Both the position numbers and the translations under genes were made by a program. Below the pieces are notes generated by a model. The model was not told the origin of the DNA. It saw nothing but the letters and a program-made list of their open reading frames with translations, and did not search any database. This document shows positions 28,661 to 40,385 of a DNA stretch of 41,324 nucleotides, in pieces (position 1 is the stretch's first letter; every line of letters starts with the position of its first letter). This stretch comes from Acanthaster planci (lineage: Eukaryota; Echinodermata; Asteroidea; Valvatida; Acanthasteridae), in assembly GCF_001949145.1 (NCBI RefSeq), contig NW_019091539.1, positions 1,384,590-1,425,913 of the forward strand, in the 5' to 3' direction.

Positions 28661-31600
28661 GACTTTGAATTACACACAATAATCACATTCTATTGTCCAA
28701 GGAGTGACATTTCTGGGCGAGGGCAGAAAACAATTATGCGTTGACATTCATGTTTCAAAGTCATTGAATATTTTAAATCCAAGAAGCTTTTATACAAATA
28801 ACCATACATAGGTTGTGATATGACAAGCTTCTTGTAAAACAACTACAGACAGCTATTTTCTGTGTTTTAAAAAACTTGTCCCAAATTGAAACAAATCTGT
28901 TGCGATTTGAGTGTTGATGAGTTGGTTGTGATACGTGTCATACGTTAAGTTAAGTGTGCGAAATATATATTTATAAATGAGTGATCCTTGAGTTCTCAAA
29001 GTGCCCCAGCCGGGTCAAGGGGTCATACTGAGATAAAATTTGCAACTTGAATTTGAACTGTTCAAAGCAAGAGACATCCACTCATTATCTGGCCTTTATT
29101 TCACATACCACGTGACTGAAGCCAATGTACTTCTACATGCCACCATTTTTCTGAATTATTTGCAATGGCATCAAATTTCCTTTGCACCCCTCAAGTTAGC
29201 TTCGATTTTTGTCCATTGCATTGTGGGATACTTCTCCAATTAGCAGGCTTGGTGGGTTGGTCACTCAGGCCAGGCCAGGCCATGTAAGCACAGAAGTCAT
29301 ATGAATGTGAAAGCAAATGCAATTGTCCTTACCCAAGTAATAAAAAAGGGAAATAATCATACACATTATAAGACAAAACCAAGTGAAATGATGCTGTGCT
29401 TTATTGCCAATAGTTGCTTCAATGCAAGTATGTGGCATTTTGCCCATTATTTAGCTTAGAGAGATTGATCAGCACACTAAAAGAATCCCTGTGTTTTTGC
29501 TCATTGTGTCATTCCTGTATCAAAGTTTCAACAAATGCGTCTCAGCTCAACATTGTAACTGTGTGGATACATGTCCAAAAGCCATTGTCTAGTGCGTCAC
29601 ATCATATAAACAGTTGTGGATAACATTGAAAGTATACTGTTCCTTCCTAACTGAATGAGTTTTAATGTTAGGCAGTAACGTATACCATTTGATAAACTTA
29701 AAACTAAAAGCCAAGCCTGAAGACTGGTTCATTAGTCGAGTAAATGTGGAAGGAAAGCAAATTTGATGTCACAACAGATTTGCAGCAAACTTTCAGTCAG
29801 GTTGAAATGTGTTCAGCTTTTGCAAATTTGCAGTGGGAATATTTTATCTGATTTTCACAAATTTGCATTTTGGTATGCTAATTTACACCAAGTATGATAC
29901 AGCCTTAATTTGTACGTGTATTTTGCTGCTTGCAGGCACCTCTCAGTCTCCTCAGTCTGGTTGTCAGAGGTCGTAGGTTGCCACAGAGTTGTCTTGACCT
30001 GGCACCCTCCAGACCTGAATGGTCTATGCCAGAGCATTGGCAGGGCTGGAAGTCGTCAGTACTAATAGTTACGAGATCTTTGATGATGGACGTCAGAAAC
30101 AACTTCTTACAAATGCCCCATCTTACAAAGGTAAACGTTTTTTCCCTAAGTTTGAATTTCATCTAAGACATTATCAAGACAATATTGTGTATGTCCTATT
30201 GGAATTCTGTTGTGTTTCCAAAAGTTTTTTAATAATAATAGTTTATTCAGACAATTTACGAAGTATAAACACAGAGATATCATGCCCGCGATGCACAAAA
30301 AAAGTTGAAAATTTTATACAATAAAAGACATTATATCGTAAAATAAATGCACAGACAGGATGAACAAAATCAGTAAAAGGCTGCCAAGGAGAAAGATCAC
30401 AAAGTGAATTCAAACACTGTCGCCAAAAGGGCTTCTAGGTCCATTGATATCTTCTAGGCCCATTTTACAATACTCGACTCTGTAAAAGGTTGAACATATT
30501 TCAAGTATCCTCAATAAGTTGCCACTTTTGAGGAAAAGATACAGATGCATGTATAGTTCTGGTGGAATGTGGCACGCGGGCAGCACTGTTACTGCTTCTG
30601 TTGGCCATGCACTCTTTCTTTGCTCTGTCTTCCCCAGAGTTTTGTCAGTTTGCTGTACCTAATTATAGTTACTGTTTATGCATTTCTGTTGGTAATGACA
30701 ATTTTCCACTTCTTAATCTTCAATAAGGTCGTCTTCTTTTAATTGTGATTGCATTTGTGAAGCTCTTTCCAAGTAAAATGGTTAAAAAATGCATGTTGTA
30801 AGATAAGCATCCACAATATTCAAAGTTTGATTCTCGGTCCTAGTAGAAACAGTTGTTTGCTTTCTGATGTGCTAATTTCTGGATGCTTTTCAATCAGTGT
30901 CACACCTCACAATAAGCTACGTACTTTTTTCTTGCCGGACTCTAGTAGAACTTAACATGTACACCATTCAGTCATTTAGTATCCAGCCTGTCTCAACCAC
31001 AGGCCATGCTACCCCTGTCATCACTGTGAGGTTTATGAGGACCCTGGCATCCTCTCATCATTGTGGTCAGACTCCCTGAGGATGGTCGGCCGCGGTGAAG
31101 GCATGTCAGATGGATCCGCTGTTTTCGGCAAGGAGTTGCAAGAATGACTGGTGAGTCCATTCACCTGTTCACTAACTACTGCATCTGAGTCTTTTCAAAA
31201 GCGGCAAAGCATTGCTGATTTGTTGCGCATTGTTCATTTTCAGTACTCAGGCCTGAGACTCCCCTCACTAAAGCATAGGTTCGTATACATATAAAGTGGC
31301 ACTACGAGCATGCAGCCCCGATAATAAATTTATGGTTTATAATGCGTGCATAATTGCAGACTTGCCACTGAAAATACAAAGTGTCTTTGCACCAGCTCAC
31401 TGTGTAGACTGCACTTAGTAATTCCTATGACCACTGCAGTTCTGTGAGGAATATATCAGCTCCAGTCCCATCAATTCAACTTGACCCATTACAAAACTTG
31501 ACCCATTACTATCAGATGCTATACATAAACTCCTGTAAGCATGGTAAGAAGTGAAGCAACTGGTGACAAAATGCCTTGCCTTGGGACACCAGAAAGTGTT

Positions 31601-32318
31601 TATTGTCGACTGGGTCATAGAAGTGCCACATAAGGAAATTAATATGTGCTCGGCCGGTCTTAAACACTCATTTCTGGCTCTGGAGAATGGATGCGACTAA
31701 TGCCTGAGTCGCAGACGAGGGCATTATCAGCGTTCACTCTCCTGTGCCGGTCTTAACCGTTAGTTTAAGACTTGCCAAGCACATATTTATTCCCATTCAC
31801 AAATACCTTTTTTTTCAGTCAGAGAGTCAAAAGAAGAATAAAATTCCAATGATGTTGCTCTAGAATTTTACTTTCATTTTTCCAAACACCCCCATCCATT
31901 TAATGGTATATTCCTTGTGTAAGTTGTCCAGAAGAATATATGGACTTGGTGCACATGTGGCGTTTTATGCGTACTTCGTCGCGCACATAGCTCTTTACCA
32001 ATAGGGAGGGATTAAACTGTCTCATATCCAGGTGCCAGAGCATTTTCAATGCAGCAGGCATTATCAATTTCAGCGGGCATCATGGTTACATTTGCATTGT
32101 TGAATAGCGAAACTGAGGTATTTATGAATGGGGAATAAAGCAATTCTTAATGTGGTACAGTTGCATTTAGAGACTGCATTTCTTGATAAAAGTTGCCATA
32201 CAGCATTCATGTTGTGTACTATGGTTGTGACCAAATTCAGAGATTTATCTTTGCTTAGAAAGCGCAAATTTGACAATCACCTCTTAGATATTTTTCATCC
32301 CTTTTTTTTCTGATGCAG
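28661..32318. other. region without a secure gene, between copy B and SH3 exons
   Basis: About 3.7 kb. The only exon-like piece is 29936-30130. A stretch at about 30228-30330 (AGTTTATTCAGACAATTTAC) resembles reversed LINE 3' ends, weakly. If the SH3 exons downstream belong to a RIM-binding-protein-type gene, most of that gene should lie upstream, but I see no further recognisable domains here. Confidence 0.45.
29936..30130 (+). other. exon-like segment with splice-site edges
   Basis: It is bounded by GCTTGCAG and AAAG|GTAAAC, is 195 bases (65 codons, phase 0 to 0) and is open in one frame (APLSLLSLVVRGRR and PEHWQGWK). A second frame is open from an internal ATG and contains SYEIFDDGRQKQLL, which looks more protein-like. 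Neither matches a family I recognise. It may be an exon of the downstream gene. Confidence 0.25.
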
Positions 32319-32455
32319 TTCATTGCAGTGTACAACTTCAACCTCATTTGACAGTCCCTGAATCATTATCTAATCAACAAGCTAGCCTCGGAAGAAGGAG
32401 AAATAATCCTGGTCTATGGCACCATCATCAGGCCAGATGGATGGACAGGAGAAAG
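32319..32455 (+). pseudogene. SH3 domain N-terminal exon with in-frame TGA
   Basis: In phase 0 it reads FIAVYNFNLI, TGA (32349-32351), then LASEEGEIILVYG and RPDGWTGE. FIAVYNFN fits the SH3 ALYDY strand, EEGEIILVYG the second strand, and DGWTGE the diagnostic Trp region. It ends in phase 2 at AAAG|GTGAGG, whereas the matching C-terminal half (33796-33876) starts in phase 0. A stop plus a phase conflict point to decay, or to sequence errors. The frame that does join cleanly is open but gives no SH3 sequence. Closest in feel to the third SH3 of RIM-binding proteins (RIMBP2, TSPOAP1), presynaptic scaffold proteins; this is an inference. Confidence 0.5.
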
Positions 32456-33599
32456 GTGAGGAAAAGGTTCTGGAAATCAGTTTCATTGGAAAGTCAAGCA
32501 ATACTGTGATATTATGCATCATTCAGGAAGCAGGCTGAGCTCAGTTTCATGGGACATGAATATGGTTGTGAAAATGTTGTAAAAAACTCAGTTAAAACCA
32601 AATTTCAAGCATTAGGTCGGGGGAATTTAAATATTTTTGGGGGAGGTCATATTTTATGAAATGAGAAAGGGGACAATCAGAAAAAGTTGGACTTTGGGTA
32701 TAAAGAAATTCTAGATATTTTGTTTGTAAACTTTGAAGGAAACATGGAACGGTTGTGATTCAAAAAACAAAAACATAAAAACTGTACATATTCCCATTAT
32801 AAAGGTTTGCTAAATGTTTTCTTGTAAGGTGCCTAAGAAAGCACAGTTGAACACAACTAGCTCCTACATTTTCTGTGTACTTTTACTATACATTACATAT
32901 TTGCTTTAAAGAGAAGAAAAATATGTAGGACTGCTGATAATAACTCCAAGGTCAAGGAAAACTGTATTCACGATGGAACAAAGCATAGCCATCAGGTGGC
33001 ACAGTCTGTATCATTTGAGGGTAGTGTACAGTGCGTATATGTATGTTGATGTATGCACTGGTGGTCATGTAGACTGGCTGCCAATTGGTCCAGGCAACAC
33101 TGGCAACTCTGATGTAGAAAACTTTGCACAATAACTGCTACAAAGCCGGAAGATCTGAACTAAAAGAAATCACCATAGCTGAAATAAAATATGCAGATAC
33201 ACCCTGGCATTTGTTACCTAATTTGCAAGAATCTTTGATAAATATCTTGCTTGTTTTGATCATTTTCAAAAATTATTGCCCGATATTTTGGTGCAGACTT
33301 TGGACATATGTCATGTGCTTCCATTGCTACTGTATTAGAATGGTTCCTGACACGGCCCATATTTAAGTGCCATGTTACCAGCAGGAACAAGTGTATCCGT
33401 ACAGTGCTGTCGCATGTGATTTTAAGCAATGACTCAAGGAAAACATGAAAGGAGATAAAGATATATCTAAGAAATTTTTAACTTTTATTTTTAGGTGCAT
33501 GTAATGGGCTGAAAATCCTCACATCGAAACATTTGTGGGGCAGGCCACCCATGTGTCTGAATGGGCAGGACAAGTTAAGCATGGGTGCATCTGTGATTG

Positions 33600-33712
33600 A
33601 AAATTGCTATACTGAACAACTGCTATAAAGGACCACTATACTGACTGCTAAAGTAAACATTTTTGTGGACCCCTTTGTATTTGGTCTAGGGGTATTCCAC
33701 TGTATAAACTGT
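33600..33712. repeat. fragment of pogo-like MITE end
   Basis: CTATACTGAACAACTGCTAT and GGGGTATTCCACTGTA resemble the right-hand end of the element at 9105-9794 (ATTCCACTGTA preceded by CTATA words). The left end is not visible, so this is probably a truncated relative. Confidence 0.4.
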
Positions 33713-33795
33713 AGGTCCTAAAACAACTTAAATCTGGATCTGAAAAATTCCAAATATCATCCAATTTGAATTGAAGAGTGATCGTTTTTTAACAG

Positions 33796-33876
33796 GTGCA
33801 AAACAAGAGGGGTTCATTGGTCCCGTCCAACTTCATTGAAGAGATTTCAATGTCTGAATTACATTGTGGTAACAAG
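33796..33876 (+). CDS. SH3 domain C-terminal exon
   Basis: 27 codons, phase 0 to 0, between TTTTTTAACAG and AAG|GTGAGT. It encodes GSLVPSNFIEEI, the SH3 signature G-x-V-P-S-N-F that forms the last strands and ligand-binding Pro/Asn/Phe surface. ISMSELHCG then follows. In RIM-binding proteins the third SH3 likewise ends LVPSNFLEE or LVPAHLLDHMSLHG near the C-terminus. Function, if expressed, would be binding of proline-rich partners. It is intact, unlike the exon before it. Confidence 0.6.
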
Positions 33877-34149
33877 GTGAGTCACAATTTGACCATTGCC
33901 TTGTCCATTGATTGAGAGTTGACTTTCAGTGCACACTAACTGTTAGTTTTTTGGCAACTTCTGCATTTTTCTGCTTGTAAAAATAACACTTCAAATCGTA
34001 GTCAGAGGGAACAAAGTCCAGTTGAGTATTTCATAGGTGTGAAATCACATTTTATTGAAGCTTTACTCCACAAGTGATGACCTTTTTTGAAGTTTTAAAA
34101 TTGTGGGGATCTGTGATTTTTTTCTTGGGGGGGGGAAGTCAGGTAACAC

Positions 34150-34290
34150 GCTAAGGAGACCTTACATATTATGTTATGCTCTGATATATGGACCTATCTT
34201 TGTGCGGGAAAACTGCCTGTGACGTGTAGACAAACGGAGAATTTAAAAAAATAGCAAGCAGTAGAACAAGAACTCTTGCCTTTGTGTAAT
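34150..34290 (-). repeat. dispersed relative of the 232-bp array unit
   Basis: GCGGGAA, GTGACGTGTAG, GGAGAATTT and AATAGCAAGCAGTAGAACAA follow one another here in the same order as in the reverse complement of the array unit at 40386-41324 (GCAAGCAATAGAACAAGAAC). The match spans about 130 bases and shows that the array monomer derives from a repeat that also occurs singly. It lies between two SH3-gene exons. Confidence 0.6.
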
Positions 34291-34970
34291 GAAAAAGAAG
34301 CTGATTGGCAGTGTTAGTATTCCAAAGTGCATCAATTAAGGCCCTACTGCCTTGCAGAAATTGGTGATGAACCATTTGGCTTTCGCAAAGATGATTCAAC
34401 ATTTTGACCCTTTGAGCCCTAAAAGGGAACTGATGTTGGATCTTAATAGCACAAAGTTCTCCATGTATTGTACTCAAGGTGCCTTCACCAGTGTAACCCT
34501 TTATTATTGGACCTACGAAAGCATTGCAGAGACGTTGACCATCAATGTGTCTGAAATGGGCATTATTGTTTAGGTTAAAACCCAAAGGAACTGGCAGAAT
34601 GTTTGGCTCAGCCTTGGATACATAGAAAATGTAATGCTGCCACCATGGTTTAAATGTAAATGCCTCAGGCTTCCTTCCCAGGTTCCCTGTGTGCCTCCTT
34701 GATAGTGTTGTAAATACACTTTCAACTTAAAGGATTTCACCTAAATGCCTGAGGTGAAAATCTTCAGCCAAGACAATGCTCGCTATCATTTTGCTTAATG
34801 ATGCCACTCTTCAAACGTGTTGATGTGGAACCTGTCCTGTGCGTAACACCAAGACTTTTTGAGAGCCAAGAAGGTTCTTTCCGAACATCAACAAGTCTGA
34901 AAAAGGTATCCTCGTTCAAGTGGATGACATTCAAACCATTTCTTAGCAGTCATATCCTTTATTTTCTCAG

Positions 34971-35171
34971 AAATCACAAAGGGATGGAACGGTGACACAC
35001 ATGGCCACGGACACTGACCGTAATGAGGAACAACAGAGCGTTCCCGAACCCCGGCCACTAAACCGCCAAAGAAAAGCAGGGAGGAACACAAGCGACATGG
35101 CTCCTCAAAAGTGTTCAAAGTCTAGTGCCGGTTACAAATCAAATTCAGAAATTGTAGAACTTAGTTTTTGA
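34971..35171 (+). CDS. terminal exon of the SH3-domain gene
   Basis: After TTTATTTTCTCAG, 66 codons are open in phase 0, matching the donor phase of 33876, and end at TGA (35169-35171). The product is polar and basic (RPLNRQRKAGRNTSDMAPQK), a likely disordered C-terminal tail with no domain. The position fits the short tails after the last SH3 of RIM-binding proteins, but the sequence itself is not diagnostic. The exon lacks an early ATG, so it is easy to overlook. Confidence 0.45.
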   Translation, partial: KSQRDGTVTHMATDTDRNEEQQSVPEPRPLNRQRKAGRNTSDMAPQKCSKSSAGYKSNSEIVELSF

Positions 35172-37200
35172 TTTCCTTGCCCTTTTCATTTATCACCAGA
35201 ATGCATGATTCTTGAAAAGAAGTATGTTGCAGTTGCAAGCTTGAAGTTTGAAGAGCAGTACTGTTTTAATGAAGAAAGTGCCTTCAGGTTCAGAGTAAAG
35301 ATGTTGTGCGCAGTGTAGAACACAAAAAAGCTGTTTGAATTGTTCTGATAGTTTCAGTGTTTTTTGTTCAAATTAAGACAAACTTGCCTTAGCTGTTCAT
35401 TGAATGTTACCTGAATGGGGCCTTACAGCTCCAAATGAGAATCGCTGGGGGGAAGTATTTTGAGAGTCAAAATATTTATTGTGGTTTTTATTTCCAAATT
35501 TGTTTTGTATGATTGGTTGCAACATGGATCTCTCTCCCTTGGTAAACATGTCTCAGTTACAGGAGAATTGGGATAACCAGTGCTGCGTTTATGTTGCACT
35601 GTTTCATCACAGTTCAGTCAATTTCTTTGTTCATTTTTTATAACTGCATATACTATCGGGGCACCTAGTCAGCCCCCCCCGCATTGGTTTATTCAAGGGT
35701 TTTCCTCTGGTTGTAGAATGTAAAGGTGGCTGCCATGCAGAACCTCTAAAGTTGTAAGTCACCGTCTACCCCCATCTCACCCGACCTCACCTTATCCTGC
35801 CCTACCCACACCCCACACTAGAGAACTAACCTCAGAGGATCATGTGACCATGGACAATAGCTGCCATTAGGCTTCAGAAGTTTCATTGGTCAGTAGCTCG
35901 TATGTTCTTGTCTGATTGGCTGAGATGATTTAAAGAAAAGATGTGTGTTGCTGAATATCTCTGTCTGTTTGCTATTTGAAATTATTGTGATTGGCTCATT
36001 CTTGTGCAAATGTTTTTCACAGCAGAAGGCTGCTTCAGTGCAGTGACAGTGGCTTCTGTGACTTATTTGAGTAAGAAGGTAGTGATCAGTCCAGTCATCA
36101 TGAATTACTCTTGGCTACAGGGGTTGCTTTCAGGAAAAACGTGAATAGATACAAAGTTTAAAAGGGATATGGCCCACTGTATTCAGACCAGTGAATAGGA
36201 ACAAGTCCTTTTATTTAAAATCCCAGTTGGGATTTTTGATATTTAATTCCCAATTTGATATTCAAGGTGGCAGATTAACTTGAAAGCCAATTTCCAGCAG
36301 GATCTGTCCATTATTCAAGAAATATATTTATCAGAAAACCTGAAAAGTTTTTTTTGTCACAATGAATACATGTACATGCACTAGATACCCTCCTGAAATA
36401 TAAAATGGGAAAACTGCAAAATCCTGTTCGTATTAAAATTGTATAGCTTGGTCTGTCGTGTAGATATGTGTGCATCTCGTGTGTGAATTAAATGAGTTTA
36501 GTCAGTTTGTGATAATCTTTTGTTCTCAATGATGCAATATAAATTGTGTGTGTTTCACTCGTATAAATGTTGTTTGCCAATGGCAAAGATTCATTGCATG
36601 TACAAAATGTTCAGTGTGAAAGAAAATATGGAGAGGCTCAACAAATTACATTTTCTTGATAATTTAAGTTTAGGTAGTGTGTATATACTGCGGTAGCTAG
36701 GGAAGTGTAAAATTTTAAAAAGTAGTTTCTTCTCTGTATGCAAAGTACAGCTCTATGCTGAGTAGTAATGTATGCCTCAAATTGGATTCGTCAGCTTAGA
36801 ATATATTCTGAGTTGCTTTCCGCCCTAATGACTAAGTGCAAAATGTTTCAGTTGTTTGCATTAAGTATATATGCACTCAGGTGATATTTCCAGTAAATGC
36901 AAATCGTGGAGATGGAAGTTTGTCTTTAAGGTTTTTAAGGGCACAATTGAGTTGTCATTATTTAGGCATAATCTGTCAGATGACGGGCAAATTGAAGCAC
37001 CTGTTGACGTATACTTCATCTTTCCCTCTTAAACTCATATAATGCAGATGTTCTTTATTTTAAATAACCATCAAAATAATTGTAAATAAATCCTTTGTAA
37101 ATTCTGCTATGCACTTAGGATGGATTGACGGATGCCTGGGGACGCCTGTTTTTGTAAAATCTTTTTGCTTATTTATTGGATAATAAAATTGAGGCACATA
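35172..37200 (+). other. probable 3' UTR and flank of the SH3 gene
   Basis: About 2 kb of AT-rich sequence without exons. GGATAATAAAATTG near 37180 supplies an AATAAA signal, and others such as GTAAATAAATCC near 37083 precede it. A Pro-codon-like C-rich tract lies at 35768-35815 (CCCCATCTCACCCGACCTCA). The exact transcript end cannot be read from sequence alone. Confidence 0.35.
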
Positions 37201-40200
37201 TATAGTTTATTTGTGCTTTGTTCCTTTAAATGTTTCTAATTCTGTATATTGCCACTGTTGACAAATATGTTCGTACAGAAGGTGGTGCATAAAATCGTGG
37301 TACAGATTAGCAGGTTTTTCCATTTCCATTTCAAGAAGAATGTCAACGGGTAAAATTATATAAGCAGATTAACAACTCCACTCACAAGCCGCAGTTGCGG
37401 CAACTTCAGATGCGGCGCGGCCTTGTACCAAGACTTCCCAATTTGAAATTCACAAGAACGGATCCACAACCAGTTTTTCGAGAGACGGGGAGAGGGCGGA
37501 GGCAAAAACGTGCGAATTTTCATTACTTTTTGTAACTTTTCATTATTTTTTTGAGGATGAGGCTAATCTGGTGGCCTTTGTAACAAAAATGTGGAAGGAA
37601 AGAAAGGAATGGAAAAGAAACGATCTAAGTCACCTTTCGTTGTTTATTTTTCCAAAACCAAGAGAAAGTTCCCATTTGAGGACCATGGCCTCCGTTGGCA
37701 TCTTCCAGGATCCACTCTGCCTATGTGCACAAGTTAAACATGTTTTCCTTCCAGTACTCCCCTTGACAGTTGCCATTTTCCCCATTTTTATCCGGATTTC
37801 CATTACAAAAACATCCCGGGAACAGAAGTTTTCCGGCCTCACGGCCAGAGACTCGCATCTATCGCGCACCCTGAATTCAAGACTACCATTTAAGTCTGGT
37901 TCCTGATTGCAGTAATTGCATTAATGAATAAGAAAAAGTGAGCATAATTTACCGGTAACTAACTAATCGTCGCATCGCACCACTTCATAGCACGTGTTAC
38001 CGAATGTGAACAAAATGAGGATGGTTTTGATTTGGGATGTAATGTTGGAAATTTATCAGTCAAACTAACGGGAAGAAGTTACATTTGAGAAGGACCTGAC
38101 AGCTTACATGCCATGGAATTAAATGCGAAAAAAAAATGGACGTAGACAGAACTTCAACTTCAGGAAAAGGATGAAACGGAACGGATGGCTTTCTGTTGCA
38201 CTACCTTGGAATTCTATTGCATCAACTGCACTAGAGGCCGTGATGGACCTTGGAGACAGTCTTGCGCATGGTTTACACTTATTTTCACGGTCGGACGTCC
38301 AGGAACACAGCGAGAATTAATCGTCAGTGAAGAAGGTAGTCAAGAGGGCCATAAGAATATTAGGTAACAAAATTATTATTGATTAAGTGGCAGAGAAAAT
38401 CCAGTAGAGCCTTGCCAATTCTTTGAAGCTGCTGCAAAAATGTTTGCAGTTGCAGAGACGGCACACAATTATGCATATTATTTTTTTCAGCACTGACTAT
38501 AGCCTATATGTATTATTTTGTACTAGGTGACGTGAAGACTGACACTTTAACATGTATGCCTAATTATTAGCCTGAGGGCCTAGTTGGTTAACCTGCAGTT
38601 TTGCAGGTTGGAAATTTGCAATATATTGGCTTTGCGTTGAGGCGTTTATGTACATTGATTTCTCGAAAACTATGATTTTTAATCTATGGACTTGTGAAGG
38701 TACAACCATCTAAAATATTTATAGCAAAGCTAAAATCCAGGACCTTGGAAAACTCTTGTTGAGTCGCGCTCCTTTCGCTTGAACCCGGTCACACGCTTTG
38801 CTGCATCGAATAAAGTTCGGGATTTTTTTTCAGGCAGACTAAAATGACATATCGTAATCTGAAAATAAAAGTCATTGGAAAAATATCAAAGTTTTCCTTA
38901 GGACAGCGTGAAAAAAGGGACTAAGACAAATCGAAAATATGCCTTTTCAAAATGCAAGCAAGCTTGTACATGTAGATAAATTTGAGAATATAAAGATAAT
39001 GAGTTGAATCAGTATGTATAATTTCCGTCTGCCCAATGTCAAAGATTTAATTCAATTCAAATAATTTCGTCGGCCAGTTTCCCGTGCCGACTTGGCCTTT
39101 AGTCAAGAGGTGCCACCCCCACCCGGTTTCTCAGCTGTCATTTCGCTACTGACACACCCAGACTGGACCCAGAATTTTGCATGTGCTCGTCGAGCTTAAC
39201 GGAACGCGCATAGGGGGCGTGGTGCCACCCAAGTTTGTCTTCCCGGATTTATACCCGGAGCACAAAGAGTTACACTGTTGCCACGTGCATCGTGTGCCAA
39301 GTGTTGGTCTTTTTTTCCTGTTACTTACCACTGTGCACATTGTGGTATTAAAAAAGCTAGAGCCAAGTTGGCTGGCTAATCTGAAGGAATAAGCAATCCA
39401 GGTATTTACGTAATCAGAATACATGTACATGTAGTTCATTCAGGGCCTGTATCCTGCAAAGCATTGGCAATTCATAGCTGACATTGTTTAGGTGAATGGC
39501 GCGGGAAAGTGGACCGACGTTCGTATCATTTTTCACATTCCCTTGCAGAAGGCACGCAGGTCTGCCACTTCATCCTCCCTTGAGTTGCATGAATAAATTG
39601 GAGCGTAATGTGTGAGGAATTTGTGAAAAATGGGCTCTCTGGGTATGTATGGAAATGCCGAAATGTCCTGAACAGCTTAGTCAGTCACTCGTGAAGCTAA
39701 AATATGTTTTCCAAGAAACCAAACAACCTTAGACTTCTAAATATATTGTTTGTACTTTCTCACCGGCATGGTATACCCACCGACCAACTTCAGTGCAAGT
39801 GTTTCAGCGTTGACCTGTCTGTCTTGATCGACATTGCTTGGTACATGAGATTGCAGGACTAAGTTTACAACCCAGATTATGCTTGCGTTGTGAAAGGTTT
39901 CTGCACAGGACACCTCTGCAGCGAGGACTTGCAGTTCATGGCTGAAATATGTTTGGAGAAAGGGGTAAAGTCCCATATCTTCCCCTTTCTCACTTTTCTG
40001 ACGGGCGCATTCAGCAATCCAATACTACGCAATTATGTATGCGTCGGCCTGTATACGATTAACAATAAATTTACATACAGGGTTGGGCTGTCAGTGCCGC
40101 TATACGTAATGCACTTAACGGTCCCAGTTTGTCTCCACTTCATTGGCTATCTAATATATTAGACAGAATACGGTAAAGTACATGTAGACCTGTAGGACAA

Positions 40201-40201
40201 A
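37201..40201. other. region with no supported gene
   Basis: Short open frames on both strands (for example about 37571-37906 plus, 39737-39976 minus) have some protein-like composition but no recognised motif. The minus-strand one ends beside a donor-like ATGCCG|GTGAGA (complement of about 39766-39777). I leave them uncalled. A CG-rich stretch at 37390-37500 stands out from the AT-rich surroundings. Confidence 0.4.
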
Positions 40202-40385
40202 ATGGAAAAATCCAAGTCAGCCTTTAGGAACTGGAGTAGTTCCTCAACAACTGGCAGCAAGTTCGCTGTTCGTATAGCTGAAAATGACATAGCAATATAT
40301 ACACGAAGGTATGAAATTGAGTCTCGGTTAATTCCGAGTACTTCACAATTTAGTTCCGAGTTACATTGTACTTTCAACCAGAGTG
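40202..40385 (+). CDS. possible 5' exon of an unknown gene
   Basis: ATG in good context (ACAAAATGG) opens 61 codons: MEKSKSAFRNWSSSSTTG, then FAVRIAENDIAIYTRRYEIE, ending at a strong donor CAGAGTG|GTGAGA in phase 1. Composition is protein-like and Ser-rich. The reading frame also runs on into the tandem array, but the array starts at this donor, so I take the array as intronic. I do not recognise the family; it could be chance. Confidence 0.3.

Noticed and set aside
37571-37906. Open frames on both strands at 37571-37906
   Set aside because: The two strands overlap, neither has a recognised motif or clear splice context, and length alone does not exceed chance by much.
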